Part shown: positions 12,034 through 25,052 of the stretch, one piece after another | Numbering within the stretch: the first letter of the stretch is position 1 | Layout: each line of letters opens with the position of its first letter | Assembly: GCF_020497125.1 (NCBI RefSeq) | Contig: NC_059080.1 | Span: 72,398,618 to 72,462,617, forward strand | Source of the DNA: Mauremys mutica | Lineage: Eukaryota; Chordata; Testudines; Geoemydidae | DNA: 64,000 nucleotides | Direction: 5' to 3' | The notes under the pieces: model-generated | Seen by the model: only the letters and a program-made list of their open reading frames with translations | Database searches by the model: none | What the model was told of the DNA's origin: nothing | Translations under genes and position numbers: made by a program

Positions 12034-12261
12034 GTCCTTGTTCTCAGGAAACAAAAGAACTAAAGCCAAGATCCACAAAGGTACTTGAGGTACCCCATAC
12101 TTAGGCATCTAAGACTCCAGTTTGGATGCCAAAGTGCCAGTTTGGCTCCACTGCTATCCACAAAACTCCTGCCAAACACTGGTAGTACTTACTCTCACTC
12201 GGCACCTAAGTTTTCAGGGTAAAAGTTCCCTAGGCATATATGTTTTAGCCTTATACTAAGG

Positions 12262-14735
12262 GGTAGGGGAAACCTGACAGGTGAGAAGGAGCACACGTTT
12301 CAGACAGAGACATCCAGTAGGGGAGGATCTATTAATGGAAATTCACTATATCCTAGTAAAGAGGAGAGGATAGACATTGTTAAAGAACAGGTAGAAACTG
12401 AAGAGAAACAGTCAAATGAAAAAGAGTTCCATTCAGTTATGTCACATGAAGACAGACAACTAAAAGGTGACAAATTTTATAAATGCTTGTATACAAATAC
12501 TAGAAGTCTGAACACTAAGAGAGGTGAACTTGAGTGCCTGGTATTAAATGAGGATATTGATATAATACGCATCATGGAAAGTTGGTGGAATTATGATAAT
12601 CATTGGGACATGGTTATACCAGGGTACAAAATAGATAGAAATGACCGAGTAGGTTGTGCTGGTGGGGGTGTGGTACTATATGTGAAAGAAAGTATACAGT
12701 CAAATATTTAAAAAATCTTAAGTGAATCTCTATGGACAGAAATTCCATGCTTGAATAATAAGAGTATAGAAGTAGGAATATACTACTGACTACCTGAGTA
12801 TGATGGTGATGGAGATTGTGAAATGCTCAGGGAGAATAGAGAGGCTATAAAAATAGAAAACTCAGTAATAATGGAGGGTTCCAACTATCCCCATACTGAC
12901 TGGGTACATATCACCTCAGGACAGGATGCAGAGATAAAGTTTCTAGAAACAATTAATGACTGCTTCCTGGAGTAGCTATTCCAGAACCCACAAGGGGAGA
13001 GACAATTCTTGATTTAGTGCTAAGTAGAGCACAGGATCTGGCCCCAGAGGTGAATATAGTTGAACTGCTCAGTAATAGCAATCATAATATAATTAAATTT
13101 AACATCCTGTGAGTGGTGGTAGGGGGAAATACCAAAGAAGCCCACCACAGTAGCATTTAACTTCAGAAAGGGGGACTACACAAAAAATGAGGAATCTATT
13201 TAAAGGGAAACTTTTTAAAAACACCATAATAGAGGCTCAAATTAAATATATACCCCAAATTTAAAAAAAAAAAAAGTAAGAAAGAAGACCAAAAAAAAAA
13301 ATGCAACCATGGCTAACCAACAAAGTTAAAAAGGCAGTTTGAAGTCAAATCCTACTGAGGAAAATAGAAAGGAGTATAAACTCTGGCAAGTAAAGTGTAA
13401 CAGTATAATCAGGCAAACTAAAAAAGAATTTGAAGAGCAACTAGCAAAAGATTCAAAAACTAACAGCAAAAAAGTTCATCAGAAGTAGGAAGCCTGCCAG
13501 TCAGTCAGTGGGCTACTGGAAAATCAAGGTGCTAAAAGAACACTCAAGGAACACAAGCCTAATGTGGAGCAGCAAAATGAATTATTTGAAATTGTCTTCA
13601 CTGCAGAGGATGTGAGGGAGAGTCCCACATCTGAGCCTTTCTTTTAAGGTGGCAGATCTGAGGAACTGTTCCAGATTGAGGTGTCAGTAGAGGAGGTTTT
13701 GGGAGAAATTAATAAATTAAACAATAATAAGTTACCAGGACTAGATGGTATCACTCAAGAATTCTGAAGAAAGTAAAATGTGAAATTGCAAAATTTCTAA
13801 CTGTGGTACCTAACCTGTTGCTTAACTTACCCTCTATACCAGATGGCTGGTGCATACCTAATGTGATGCCAATTTTTAAAAAAAGGCTCCAGATGCAATC
13901 CTGGCAATTACAGGATGGTAAGCTTCACTTCAGTACCAGGCAAATTGTATGAAACTATAGTAAAGAACAGAAATATCAGACACGTAGATGAACAGAGTTT
14001 GTTGGGGAAGAATCAGCACAGCTTTCACAAAAAAAAATCATGCCTCGCCAATCTATTAGAATTCTTTGATGGTGACACCAAACATATGGACAGAGGAGAT
14101 CTAGTGGATATAATATACTTGGACTTTCAGAAAGCCTTTGACGAAGTCCCTCACCAAAGGCTCTTAAGCAAACTAATCGGACATGGGATAAGAGGGTCCT
14201 CTCATGGGTCAGTAACTGGTTAAAAGACAGGAAACAAAGGATAGAAATAAATGGTCAGTTTTCAGAATGGAGAGAGGTAAATAGCGGTGTCTAGAGAGCT
14301 GTGCTGGAACCAGTGCTGTTCAATATATTCATAAATGATTTGGAAAAAGGGTGAGGTGCAAAGTTTGAAGATGATACAATATTATTCAGGGTAGTTAATT
14401 CCAAAGCTGATTGCAGAGAGTTACAAAAGGATCTCACAAAACTGTCTCACTGGGCAACAAAATGGCAGATGAAATTCAGTATTGATAAGTGCAAAGTAAG
14501 TCACACTGGAAAACATAATCCCAGCTATACCATACAAAACGATGGGGTCTAAATTAGCTGTTACCACTCAAGAAAGAGATCTTGGATTCATCATGGAGTG
14601 TTCTTTGAAAACATCTGTTGAATGTGCGGCAGCAGTCAAAAAAATCTAACAGAATGTTAGGAACCGTTGAATACTGCATGCACAATACATATTGAATACT
14701 GCATGTAGTTCTGGTTGTCTTAAAAGTGAAATCTA
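12262..14735 (+). mobile_element. Decayed CR1 LINE, EN-RT region
   Basis: The + strand follows the same protein order as the intact CR1 at 44-47 kb. The endonuclease start (LYTNTRSLNTKRGELECLV, ORF 12439-12711) is followed by a broken endonuclease. The reverse-transcriptase fingers and palm are at 13915-14223, including DIIYLDFQKAFDEVPHQ. The DDT motif lies near 14370. Many stops and frameshifts and an A-run at 13260 make it non-functional. It stops near 14735, within the C-terminal part of ORF2, so both the 5' and 3' ends are missing. Confidence 0.9.
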
Positions 14736-16507
14736 GATCTAAAAGTTTTTAAAATAGTCAAATCACTATTCAAGCAGAATGGTCAGTGGTTTACAGTCTC
14801 TCTTTCATTGGGTTTTCACACTGCCAGTGTCACAAATGACATTTTCGCAAGATGACTGCCTATAATACTAGGCTCAGCAATACCAGTTGTAAAACTATAA
14901 AATATATGTTTATTCAAGGCTGCCATTTCTTCTTAGCCTATTAACTTGTAGATTTTTGGGATGGTTAAGACGGGTTTACTTTAGTTTTCCTTTAAAAGGG
15001 GCAACTACTACTTGTAGTTACCCTGTATTGCAAAGAACCTACGGGATGATTGGTTTGTGTCTCCAGTTCTGCGGGATATTTTTTTATTTATTTATTTATT
15101 GGTGGGGGGGTTATGTCTTCAACTAAACCATGATTGTATGTGTGCTTAAAATAAGATTGAAATAAAAAAAACTAGTTATGTATTTTCTCTGTTTACCGAT
15201 TAAGTGTTCTGTAAAAGACCCCTGTAGTTAAGCCTGAAAGGATGCTTACAAAATAAGCCAGTAAATGCAACTGGGCAACACTCCTATAGCACCTAAAAAA
15301 AACCCAAACACCTTAAATCATGAGTGTTCTTTGGTTGGCTAGATTTGATATTAAAAATATATATGCTAAGCTTTTGCTTAAACATATTTATTGTCACTGT
15401 AGATCAAATATCTACCAAATACAAGCAAGCCATGATAAATCCACACCCAGTTTCCAAGAAGGAAACATTACCTAGTGAAAGTGTGGCCTCACCTAACAGT
15501 ATCTATGGAATTTGAGCTTTTGTTTAAAAATAAAAAATTAAAGTTGAATGATAAGTCAATAAGAATTGTGGGTGCTCAGCACCTCTGAACATCAAACTGT
15601 AGGTGTCCAAAGTTTGGCATCTAAAAATTTGAGACCCAAATTTAGATTACACTATGGAAATTTAAGCACAAATGTTCAGGCTTTTGCCTGTGACAATAAC
15701 CTCTGAATGTGACCCTCCTGTAAATAATGCAGTGCTGTCTCTGGAATCTTCTTACAGACAACCTGAAACAGTAGGAAGGATTCTAAGGTAGAGATCTGGG
15801 CCACAGCAAACAGCTAGTCTGTGGACTAGGGAAAGGAAATTCTTATTATCTGCTGGTCATTCTGTGTCAGTGACACTATGCTGCTGTTGTTCCTGAAGCC
15901 TTGTCACCAGCTTGCCAGAGCCAGTAGGTGTCTTGCAAAGTGAATTTACCTAATTTTCAGTAGTCCAACGTCTAACTCAGGTTAGCCTACCTGGGTCTTA
16001 CACTCACACTGAGTACATCAAAAAGTCCTTCAGTGACCTAAACACAAAGTGTGGGCTACTTTAGAGGGAAGATCCTTCCTCCCTCCCTCCCTCCCCTGAC
16101 TTAACCATTGAACTGCCATTTGATAGAAGTAGCCAGTTCTTTTAATTTGATCTGCTGGGCCCTGACTGGCTGCCGTCTGTTCTCCAACCCTTCTAGCTGC
16201 TGGAAGACTAAGTCTCTCTGGTTCCACCAGCTGTTAACCCTGAAAGGCCTTTCTTAAAAAGCTGTCATGTGTGACTGGAGGATCCTTAGAGTGGTAGATC
16301 ACAAATCCACATACTTCATAGCAGCACAGTTTGCTGCACAGGCCTTTCTAATTCTGTCCCAACCCCAGCATAATGAAAACACACCGGTTCCACTGCAAGA
16401 AGGTCTTTTGTTACCTTGGAAAAAATGAGGTAGGATTTACCCTAAGGGAGCTGTGAAATGCCTCCATTCTTCTTCATGGGTTGGTAACAGTGAAGCCTGT
16501 CTGTCCA

Positions 16508-16650
16508 AGGGCTCATCTACACTTGAAATGCTACAGCAGCACAGCTGCAGCTGCACCACCTATGTTGACAGAAGTGGTTCTCCCATCGGTGTAGGTAATC
16601 CATCTCCCTGACTGGCGATAGCTAGGTCAACAGAAAGTTTTGTAGGGACT
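16508..16650. mobile_element. MITE fragment, GGGCTCATCTACACTTG type
   Basis: It begins GGGCTCATCTACACTTG and contains TTGACAGAAGTGGTTCTCCC and GGCGATAGCTAGGTCAACAG. This resembles a common turtle MITE family with GTCTACACT termini. The right terminus is not recognisable, so the copy is truncated or decayed. Confidence 0.4.
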
Positions 16651-17304
16651 GAGATTAGTCCTCCAGCCTGTATATGCTAATAGAAAAAAAGATCAGGATT
16701 GTGTGTGTGTGTAAAAAAATAATAATTATTATTTATTTATATTACACAACGATGTGTGAGGTACCTCTCAATGTAGAGAAAAGAGATTGGGTGAAATCTT
16801 AGCTCCAGTGAACTCAATGGGAGTTTTGCCATTGACTTCAGTAAAGCCAGGATTTCACCCATAATCCCCGATTTGAGGAAATTAATTTCAGACAAAATAC
16901 AATAGATAAGGTAACAAGATGGTAGGGAAGAGTAGATGAGCTAAGACAGAAGCAGCATTAATAAGATTACAGTGGTACTCAGTGAAGTCTAGTGCACACT
17001 ATGATGCAGTCAAGATTTTTTTTTTAAAGATATATAGAATGAATAAGCAGAAGACTAATCAATTAATTTCTTGTGGGCATTGCAGAAGCAGTGGGTATTC
17101 CAGAGGGATTTAAATTACGGTAGCAGCTTCCAACTCAAGAAGGATCAGTGTTCCATATATAAAAGGAATTGTGGAAGGAACTGCACAGATATGAGGAAGA
17201 TGGGTTAACGGAATGTCAAGGCTGGCATTGCTGTTGAAGCAAACTAGGCAGGGATGACATGATAAGAGACTATATCAAATAAGTACAGAGAGGGCAGTTA
17301 TTTA

Positions 17305-17446
17305 TAGCTGGTCTCCACTTGGCTTTTTTCAAATCAGGGTAAGGGGTACCTGGTACATGTCAGTGCTTTGTACTATGGATTTGCACTGGTAGAACTACTG
17401 TGGTGTAACTTCACTGAGGAAACCCCCCCCCAGTGTAGACATTTGT
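17305..17446. mobile_element. Short MITE with GTCTCCACT / AGTGTAGAC termini
   Basis: The left end GCTGGTCTCCACTTGG and the right end CCCCAGTGTAGACATT are inverted relative to each other. The interior is about 110 bp and ends in a C-run. It belongs with the GTCTACACT-terminus family. No target duplication was resolved. Confidence 0.45.
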
Positions 17447-17449
17447 GCT

Positions 17450-18092
17450 GCCAACTCTTGAGATTTTATTGCAAGTCTCACACATTCTAGTGTTTTAAAG
17501 CCCAGTTGCTGGAATTCTGATATTGCAAGAAAATCTCAGCTTTCAGTTTTTTAAAAAGTAAGTTTCCAGCCCTCATGTTTGCTATAACAGAGTGCCCCTT
17601 TAAGTCCAGGGGGCCTGCCATGTTCAGTTCATCAGATCCAGCTGAGAAGGGGTCAGGTTTTTTTCTATTAAAGGGTGACAGGGCTCAGTTGAAAGGGGGC
17701 TGCAAGAGGAAGTTGCCTTCTGTGACGAGCTGTGTGTCAGTCAGCTGGCCAGCCTCTGGATCCTGACAGCCTGTGTAAGTTGTGAGTTTTCTTTGCATTA
17801 CTAAAACAGGGCCCTGGAAGAAAGGCCTGAAAGACAGGGCATGACAGTGAGTCTGTTTTGGGAAGGTTGGGAAGTAAAAACTCAGCCAGCAGCTGGCCCA
17901 ACTGTGCAATGCAGCTTTGCTACAGATGCAAAGAAAAGCTTGAAAATGTGAAGCAAGTGCACTCCAAAAACTCAAAAGCCGGAACGCAAATAAAAAGAAC
18001 CCAATACTTGCTATTTTTAAAAATCTCAAGATTTTTAAACAAATCTTATGATTTTTGGAGGCTAGACTCTTGATTTTTGAGTGTTGACAATA
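17450..18092. repeat. Ancient amniote-type repeat with ATGATTTTT / AAAATCTCA blocks
   Basis: The left end TGCCAACTCTTGAGATTTTA has a loosely inverted counterpart at the right (TGATTTTTGAGTGTTGACA). Near the right edge CTCAAGATTTTT and CTTATGATTTTTGG recur. The middle (about 17580-17980) looks like unrelated single-copy sequence or a long insert. Two chance ORFs overlap it. Confidence 0.4.
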
Positions 18093-18511
18093 GTGGTATC
18101 TGTTTTTCCTGACTTGTGAAGATTGATTTATTTAAAATAATAGTAATAAGATACTAAAAGGAGAGAGTCTACCACAACTGCTCAAGCATGCTACATAGTA
18201 TTTTAAAAGAGATCCAGGAAAATGACTATTAGGCAGGGCCCCTTGTATTCCACAGTTCCATGGCCACTGGATTCACCATTGAATTAATCTCTTTTTAATT
18301 TTTTTTTTGCTTTAAAAACAATCTTTCTAGCCCCGCTTGTTGCAAAGTGAACCTTAAAAATCTTAATTGAATGTAAAATGATGTAGTTATTGCAGGGAGC
18401 TGGAAACTAGAGTTCTAAGAGATGGGAAGTGCCCCATTATCTTAGTAGAGTATCAACTTTGAAACATAAAGATAACAATTTAGATGTCAACACTTAACTC
18501 TTTAATTTTAG

Positions 18512-19876
18512 GTTTCAGAATAGCAGCTGTGTTAGTCTGTATCTGCAAAAAAGAACAGGAGTGCTTGTGGCACCTTAGAGACTAACAAATTTATTTGAGC
18601 ATAAGCTTTCGTGGGCTACAGCCTACTTCATCAGATGCATAAAATGGAACATATAGAAAGGAGATATATATACACACATACAGAGAACATGAAAAGATGA
18701 GAGTTGTCCTACCAGCTCTTAGAGGCTAATTAATTAAGAGAAAAAACTTTAGTAGTGATAATCAAGATAGCCCATTACAGACAGTTTGACAAGAGGTGTG
18801 AGAATACTTAACATGGGGATTCAATGTGTGTAATGGCTCAGCCATTCCCAGTCTCTATTCAAGCCTAAGTTGATGGTGTCTAATTTGCATATTAATTCAA
18901 GTTCAGCAGTTTCTCATTGGAGTCTGTTTTTGAAGCTTTTCTTTTGCAAAATTGCCACCTTTAAGTCTGTTACTGAGTGGCCAGAGAGGTTGGAGTGTTC
19001 TCCTACTGGTTTTTGAATGTTATGATTCCTGATGTCAGATTTAGAATATCAGGGTTGGAAGGGACTCAGGAGATGTCCATTTATTCTTTTGCATAGAGAC
19101 TGTCCGGTTTGGCCAATGTACATGCCAGAGGGGCATTGCTGGCATATGATGGCATATATCACGTTGGTAGATGTGCAGGTGAACGAGCCCCTGATGGCGT
19201 GACTGATGTGATTAGGTCCTATGATGATGTCACTTGAATAGATATGTGGACAGAGTTGGCATCGGGCTTTGTTGCAAGGATAGGTTCCTGGGTTAGTGTT
19301 TTTGTTCTGTGGTGTGTGGTTGCTGGTGAGTATTTGCTTCAAGTTGGGGGGCTGTCTGTAAGCGAGGACAGGTCTGTCTCCCAAGATCTGTGAGAGATCA
19401 TCTTTCAAGATAGGTTGTAGATCTTTGATGATGTGCTGCAGAGGTTTTAGTTGGGGGCTGAAGGTGATGGGTAGTGGCGTTCTGTTATTTTCTTTGTTGG
19501 GCCTGTCTTGTAGTAGGTGACTTCTGGGTACTCTTCTGGCTCTGTCAATCTGTTTTTTCACTTCAGCAGGTGGGTATTGTAGTTTTAAGAATGCTTGATA
19601 GAGATCTTGTAGGTGCTTGTCTCTGTCTGAGGGATTGGAGCAAATGCAGTTGTATCTTAGAGCTTGGCTGTAGACAATGAATCATGTGGTGTGTCCTGGA
19701 TGGAAGCTGGAGGCATGTAGGTAAGTATAGCGGTCAGTAGGTTTCCGGTATAGGGTGGTATTTATGTGACCATCACTTATTAGCACAGTGGTGTCCAGGA
19801 AATGGACCATTTGTGTGGATTGGTCTAGGCTGAGGTTGATAGTTTTAAGGTTTCTAACTTGCTTATTCTGCAACAT
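18512..19876 (-). mobile_element. Penelope-like retroelement, 5'-truncated, with GIY-YIG endonuclease
   Basis: The reverse strand, read from 19876 downward, has the end of a Penelope-type reverse transcriptase (FLDTTVLISDGHINTTLYRK, then PTDRYTYLHASSFHPGHT). Next is a linker and then a GIY-YIG endonuclease (VIYAIICQQCPSGMYIGQTG near 19080-19140), followed by a 3' region. The two ORFs (19682-19876 and 19049-19561) are in different frames, and the sequence between them is broken. The RT fingers and palm, with the catalytic aspartates, are absent. The 3' end carries the pLTR-like block (CAGGAGTGCTTGTGGCACC...) plus a roughly 35-bp tail that recurs at 5367. Confidence 0.88.
19049..19561 (-). pseudogene. 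GIY-YIG endonuclease domain of the Penelope-like element
   Basis: A 170-codon open frame forms the C-terminal part of the Penelope-like polyprotein. The first half is linker with Cys pairs (PCNKARCQLCPH). The second half holds the nuclease core: the GIY-equivalent IYAI, the YIG-equivalent MYIGQTGQS, and a basic KRINGH helix. In the family this domain nicks target DNA for insertion. The frame ends early compared with the fragment at 31092-31373, which carries the continuation (VGEHFNLPGHS). The first methionine of the track is not a real start, since the domain continues from an upstream RT. Confidence 0.8.
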
Positions 19877-20142
19877 CTATCTTTAGCATTTTTAGTTGGA
19901 ATTTTCATTTAGAGTATGTAAACAGCACGTCTTCATTATATGTATTTTTAATTTTATCCTTTGGTACACACAAATCTGCTGCTAAATGCAGAATGAAAAA
20001 GAACATTTGTAGTTATACAAGTCAAGATATTAATTAAACCTCAGGCTTAAGGGTTTAAAAAGTTGTCATGCAGTGGTAAAGAGAGAATATTCCCTGCACA
20101 TACAGCATTTCACACTTGTCTAGGTGCATTAAGGTGGTTGGG

Positions 20143-20170
20143 GTTTGTTTGTTTGTTTGTTTGTTTGTTT
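20143..20170. repeat. (GTTT)n microsatellite
   Basis: About six to seven uninterrupted GTTT units lie 180 bp upstream of FBXO36 exon 2. Confidence 0.95.
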
Positions 20171-20349
20171 CCTTTGAAGCATCAGATAGGGCCATTGGGA
20201 GTAGCTATGGTCTGATCCAATATGACAATTTATACGTACTTAGAAATGAAATAGTTGTTAACTATAATCCTGAATTTTAATAGTATGTATTATATCCACT
20301 GGTATTTGATGTTTGTTAATTCTTGCCCATATCTTCTTTTTAATCATAG

Positions 20350-20458
20350 GTAATTTTCAGATGGTGGAAAATCTCTCTTAGAAGTGAATTTCGTGAAGCA
20401 AAGCCTGGGGAACTTAAAGAATCTCATGAATACTTCTTGGATGATCCATCTCTTCAGA
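20350..20458 (+). CDS. FBXO36: FBXO36 exon 2
   Basis: The exon is 109 bp, from the AG acceptor (TTTAATCATAG) to the donor GTAAGA. It encodes 36 codons starting VIFRWWKISLRSE and one base of the next codon. The stretch matches what I recall of human FBXO36 exon 2 (VIFRWWKISLRSEYR, then a KPGE motif), which makes the gene assignment firm. FBXO36 is an F-box protein, expected to link substrates to the SKP1-CUL1 ubiquitin ligase; its substrates are not well known. Exon 1 (about 32 codons) is not in the window. The last split codon (A + TT) gives Ile when joined to exon 3, so the reading frame is intact. Confidence 0.95.
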
Positions 20459-20959
20459 GTAAGACTTAGAAAAAGACTATACACTTATTGTGGCAAACAT
20501 GGAACTTCTATGTATTACTAGGAACACTGCTCTGTAACTTTATAAATATTGTACATGACTGGTTATTGAAATAGCTCCTGCTGGGTTATTGGGCTTTCCA
20601 ATATGAATATATTCATTTCAGTTAATGAGAGGCTGTTAGAAAAAGAAGCAGAAAGGCAACACAAGCTCTAGATAAGCTTCCTTCCAACAAATCCTAGCAG
20701 GGAGATTACAAGACGGTGACAATGTTATTATCGGTGAAGATGCTACTTCCAGATTCCCACAATAATTTAAAGGGACATAAAACAGTTAAAAAGACTTCAG
20801 GAGGGGAGTTCTCAGCTGTTCCTGGGGAGAACAGACTGTCAGGGAGACAGAAACAGGCCCTGTGGCAACGTCTGAAGCAGTTGGGCCCTTCCTTAACTAG
20901 ATATGTGTACAGTCTGTCTGTTTTAAGATCTTTTTCTCTGAAATGCTTTGGTTCTAAAT

Positions 20960-21145
20960 CAATGGTTTTCAACCTGTGGACCTCTGGGGGTCTGCAGACT
21001 CTCTAAGGGGTCCACAACAGGTTGTAATTATTATAGAACAATGGTTTTCAGCTTGTGGCCTGTGCCTAAGATTTCCAAAGTGGTCTCCACTGAAATTTTT
21101 AGGGGTCTGCAAATGAAAAAAGATTGAAAACCACTGTTCTACATA
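20960..21145. mobile_element. hAT-type MITE with AATGGTTTTCAACC termini
   Basis: The left end AATGGTTTTCAACCTGTGG pairs with the right end GATTGAAAACCACTG. A second internal start, AATGGTTTTCAGCTTGTGG at about 21042, suggests a partial internal duplication or a nested relative. GGGGTCTGCA recurs in both halves. No clear 8-bp duplication was resolved. Confidence 0.65.
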
Positions 21146-21376
21146 AACAATATTTTGTTTAAAGAAGGTTGTCTGGTCATTGGACACCACTGGTCATAGG
21201 TCCTGGAGGGAACAGAACAACAGGGAATGAACCTAACTGAGACCTGCTGAGATAATCATGGTTAGTACCTGGGAACTGCAGCTCAAGGCTGGTCTAAGGG
21301 GGAGTGAAATCATGTGATTCTCCCAAAGAGGGGTAACAGCTCAAGGCCTAAGATTTGAGGCGTGCACTCTAAGGGT

Positions 21377-21657
21377 ATGTCTACAGAGGGATAAAAGATC
21401 CACAGCATAGTCACAGCTGGGCCAGGTCAGCTGACTCAGGCTCGGGTTTTGGGGCTCAAAGTCACTGTCCAGACTTTCAGGCTCAGTCTGGAACCCAAGT
21501 ACTGGGACTTTGCATCCTCACAGGGTCCCAGAACTCAGGCTCTAACCCGAACCTGAACATTTACACAGTGATTTTTCAGCCCTGGAGCACGAGCCCTGTG
21601 AGCCTGGATCAGCTGACCTGGGCCAGTCCATGGTTTTTTGATCCCTCTGTAGACATA
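21377..21657. mobile_element. MITE with GTATGTCTACAGAGGGAT termini
   Basis: The left terminus GGGTATGTCTACAGAGGGAT and the right terminus ATCCCTCTGTAGACATAC are near-perfect inverted repeats of about 18 bp. The interior has GGCTCGGGTTTTGGGGCTC and related blocks. The superfamily is unclear (Harbinger- or hAT-like); flanks do not show a convincing duplication. Confidence 0.7.
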
Positions 21658-24433
21658 CTCAAAGAGACCAAGAGGGGACAGAGGTATAGTTACCTGGTAA
21701 CTGTGACACTCTTGGTTAGATTCTCCTGTGTCATGTAGAGAAATATCTTGGATACAGATGGTATCTTCAGGTTTATCACATTTTTTTTTGAATGATGATC
21801 TGTAAAGACATGTCACTTCCAAGTGATGGAACACAAGCACCACGATGGAAGATGAAAGCAATTGGTAATATATATCAACTTCAGATCAAAAGAAAAACAA
21901 GACCACAGATCAAGCTGGTTTAAGTTATTAAGATTAGTTCAGTTTAAATTTAACCCTTGGTATAGCATAATTTTTTTGTTTGTAAATGACAAATTTGCAA
22001 TAAAACTGAACAAAATTGATTGCTAATTCGATCCTTGGCAGATGCTTAGAAGTCCTTGAATATATTCAGCTCTTTTACTGCTGATATTTTTAATATACCT
22101 GTTTCTTCAGTTGCAGTAGTCTCCCACAATGTTTCAACATGGCAGTGGTAATATCAATTTTTAAAACAACTTGAGCTTTTTAGGAAATATGGTGTGAATG
22201 ATGAGGAGCCTTTTTGTACCCTTTGTTTCCTGTGAGAGATTGCTAACAGTGTTTACAGCTGAATTCTAGCAACACTCCCTCATGATTTATTTGACAAATG
22301 TACTTTGTTTCTTTTAGCACCCATAAGTAAGCTTTTGTTCAGCTCTGTAGTGATCTGTGCATATGCAATGGCAAAGGTTTTGTGTCACTGTATCTATTGT
22401 TGGACCTTTCTGTGGCATTTGATACCTAAATAATGTCACAGTGAAACACGTGTATTGGAATATCTGGCATATTGTTCAAACAGAAATAGTTAAATCCTTA
22501 CCAACATATGCAGTTTTTTTCCTTTGGCGCTTGTATTTCTAGTGTTGCTAAAAATGTTTCTAGAGTCATTCAAGGTTGTATCTTGGGATCTAATTTGTAT
22601 TGTATTTGCATGCTTCTTTTGAAAGTACTACTGATGATTCTGAACTTCATCACATGGGCACTACTGAAGCCCAGGTCAGTTTGTCCCACTTACTGTAAAA
22701 AGGTTTCTTCCTGTTTCCAAAAGTGATAATCTCAGGATCACTTTTTTATATACCAGATTTTCCTTTGTGGATCATATTAACCATTACTGTATTTTAAACA
22801 GTCTTGGAACTATTCCAGATCACCTCTGCTGCTGTCTCACATAAATACTCAGACCTTTTTGTGTCTTTTTCTCACCTCCGGTTTACAAGTCTTGCTGCTG
22901 TTTCCCTCAGATATTTACAGGTTCCTCCAAACTTTGCTCCCAAAACTGTTATTGGAACAGGAATCTAAGTTATTTTTATTGAAATTTGTGCCAAAGTCAG
23001 TTTCAGTTGAAGTCAGTGGCAAAAATCCCTACTGACTTAAGTAGGGCCAGGATTTGATCCTAAGCGTATGTAGTACATTCTGCTGACAATGCACTCTTTC
23101 AGGCCAGTAGCTAAATTTTATATTTAGTCTTAAGAATTAATTAGAATTTTACATTGCCTTCGTATAGTTAGTCTTAATTTTATGGGGAGTTTTGTAACTT
23201 AAAGTGCTTAGAGATGTTCACAAAAAGAGTGCTATAACAATATCATTTGATTTATTCCTATCAAGCAAACATGAGGGTAAAATATATTCCCTTGCAAGTA
23301 AAACATTATGCCTGCCACTAATCCCTTCAGGCATTCGAAGCATCCAGTAGAAAGTCTATGAAGTAATCATTTTTAAATAAACTTTTTAATACTTCCTGGT
23401 AACTTAGATTTCTGTTACAGTCTACAAAATCTATAGAGGAGTAACAAGAGTCAGTGACAACCATGTACATTCACATTTCGGGCTGTAAGCTGATTTTTTG
23501 CTGTTGTAGATTTTGTAGTAGTAACAAACATGCATACCAATCTGAGCAGAACCAGTGCATGTGCTGCATAGTAGTAAACCATTGATCTACTTTATTACTC
23601 ATATAAATAAACGTGCAATTCTTAACATTGAAAGAAACATTCATACAGTATGCAGCATTAACAAGCCTTCATTATTGTGTAAAATCTGGGAACAAAATGG
23701 TTTCATAACATAATCTGGGAGAAACAGCCTTACACAATTTTTTTCAATTTTGATAACATTAACTGCAGCCTTCTAAAATACTAATTATCCATCTGCTTAG
23801 AGTATTTTTTTATTTGACAGCTATGTAAGATCACTCATTTCTCATCATAATTATCATAGTGATGAGAGGGTGGAGGGAGTAGATTTGGTGCCTGAGTTAG
23901 TAAATTTTTATGATTTTTCAAGGCTGGTTTACAACATCACTGTACATTCATGGATGATAGTATAAAGCACACATTCTAGATCTTCACATTCCAAGGGAAG
24001 GAGAGAAAATCTATTTAAGTCCCTGAAAGAATGAACAACTGGTGCAAGTCACTAAATACTATCAATTGCTCTTAGGCATGAGAATCTCAGTGAGCTCTGA
24101 AGGTATTCAAACATACCCTTATGTCTAAGCTACCATCAGCTGCAGAAATAATATGATAGGTATGTGATCACAGAAACCCCCTTGGGAACTGCCAAGTGAT
24201 GTGCCAAGACTACTTCTGCCCCTGCTTTCCTGCCCTGGCAGCTTAGGACTTCAGTGCCCTGCCTGGTTTGAGCTAGACCTGCTAGCCTGCGGCAAACCCA
24301 GACCCAGGTCTGAACCACATCCCCTAACAGCTGTAGGATTAACTGAAAGTAACTTACAGAAGTGTTCCTGTCTTTAACACTCACATGCCCAACTCTCAGT
24401 GAGGTCCAAACCCCAAATAAATCCATTTTACCC

Positions 24434-24464
24434 TGTATAAATTTTATACAGGGTAAACTCATGA
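24434..24464. repeat. 31-bp near-perfect palindrome in the solo LTR
   Basis: TTTACCCTGTATAAA and its exact reverse complement are separated by one T. The palindrome lies inside the LTR and could form a hairpin in the LTR transcript. Its role is unknown. Confidence 0.85.
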
Positions 24465-25052
24465 ATTGTTCGCCCTCTGTAACACTGATAGAGAGATATG
24501 CACAGCTGTTTGCCCCTCAGGTATTAACACATACCCTGAGTTAATTAATAAGTAAAAAGTGATTTTATTAAATACAGAAAGTAGGATTTAAGTGGTTCCA
24601 AGTAGTGACAGACAGAATAAAGTGAATTACCAAGCAAAATAAAATAAAACACGCAACTCTAAGGCCTGGTCTACACTAGGACTTTAATTCGAATTTAGCA
24701 GCGTTAATTCGAACTAACCGCTCAACCGTCCACACCAGGAAGCCATTTAATTCGAACTAGAGGGCTCTTTAGTTCGAATTTGGTACTCCACCCCGGCAGG
24801 TGGAGTAACGCTAAATTCGACATGGCTAGTTCGAATTAGGCTAGGTGTGGATGGAAATCGAACTTAGTAGCTCCGGGAGCTATCCCACAGTGCACCACTC
24901 TGTTGACGCTCTGGACAGCAGCCCGAGCTTGGATTCTCTGCCCAGCCACAGAGGAAATGACCCGCGAAAATTTGAATTCATTTTCCTGTCTGGGCGGTTT
25001 GAATCTGACGTTCTGGTTGCACATCGGGGCGAGCTCCGCAGCACCGGCAGCA

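Larger units (their letters stand above)
1..20349 (+). other. FBXO36: FBXO36 intron 1 (partial), window start to exon 2
   Basis: Non-coding sequence upstream of the first recognisable FBXO36 exon. I found nothing resembling FBXO36 exon 1 (about 32 codons in the human protein) or a CpG-rich promoter outside repeats, so exon 1 is inferred to lie upstream of the window. The stretches 1-1711, 2970-4721, 4845-6509, 9625-11630, 14740-16500 and 18095-18510 are AT-rich and look like ordinary single-copy intron. They include a poly-C run at 1383-1398 and scattered ancient palindromic repeats. The repeats are listed separately. Confidence 0.6.

Noticed and set aside
11540..12088. ORFs up to 145 codons
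   Set aside because: Inside a hAT-type MITE with a perfect target duplication.
18470..19920. Target duplication for the Penelope-like element at 18512-19876
   Set aside because: CTTTAATTTTAG and CTTTAGCATTTTTAG near the two edges are similar but need gaps; too weak to call.
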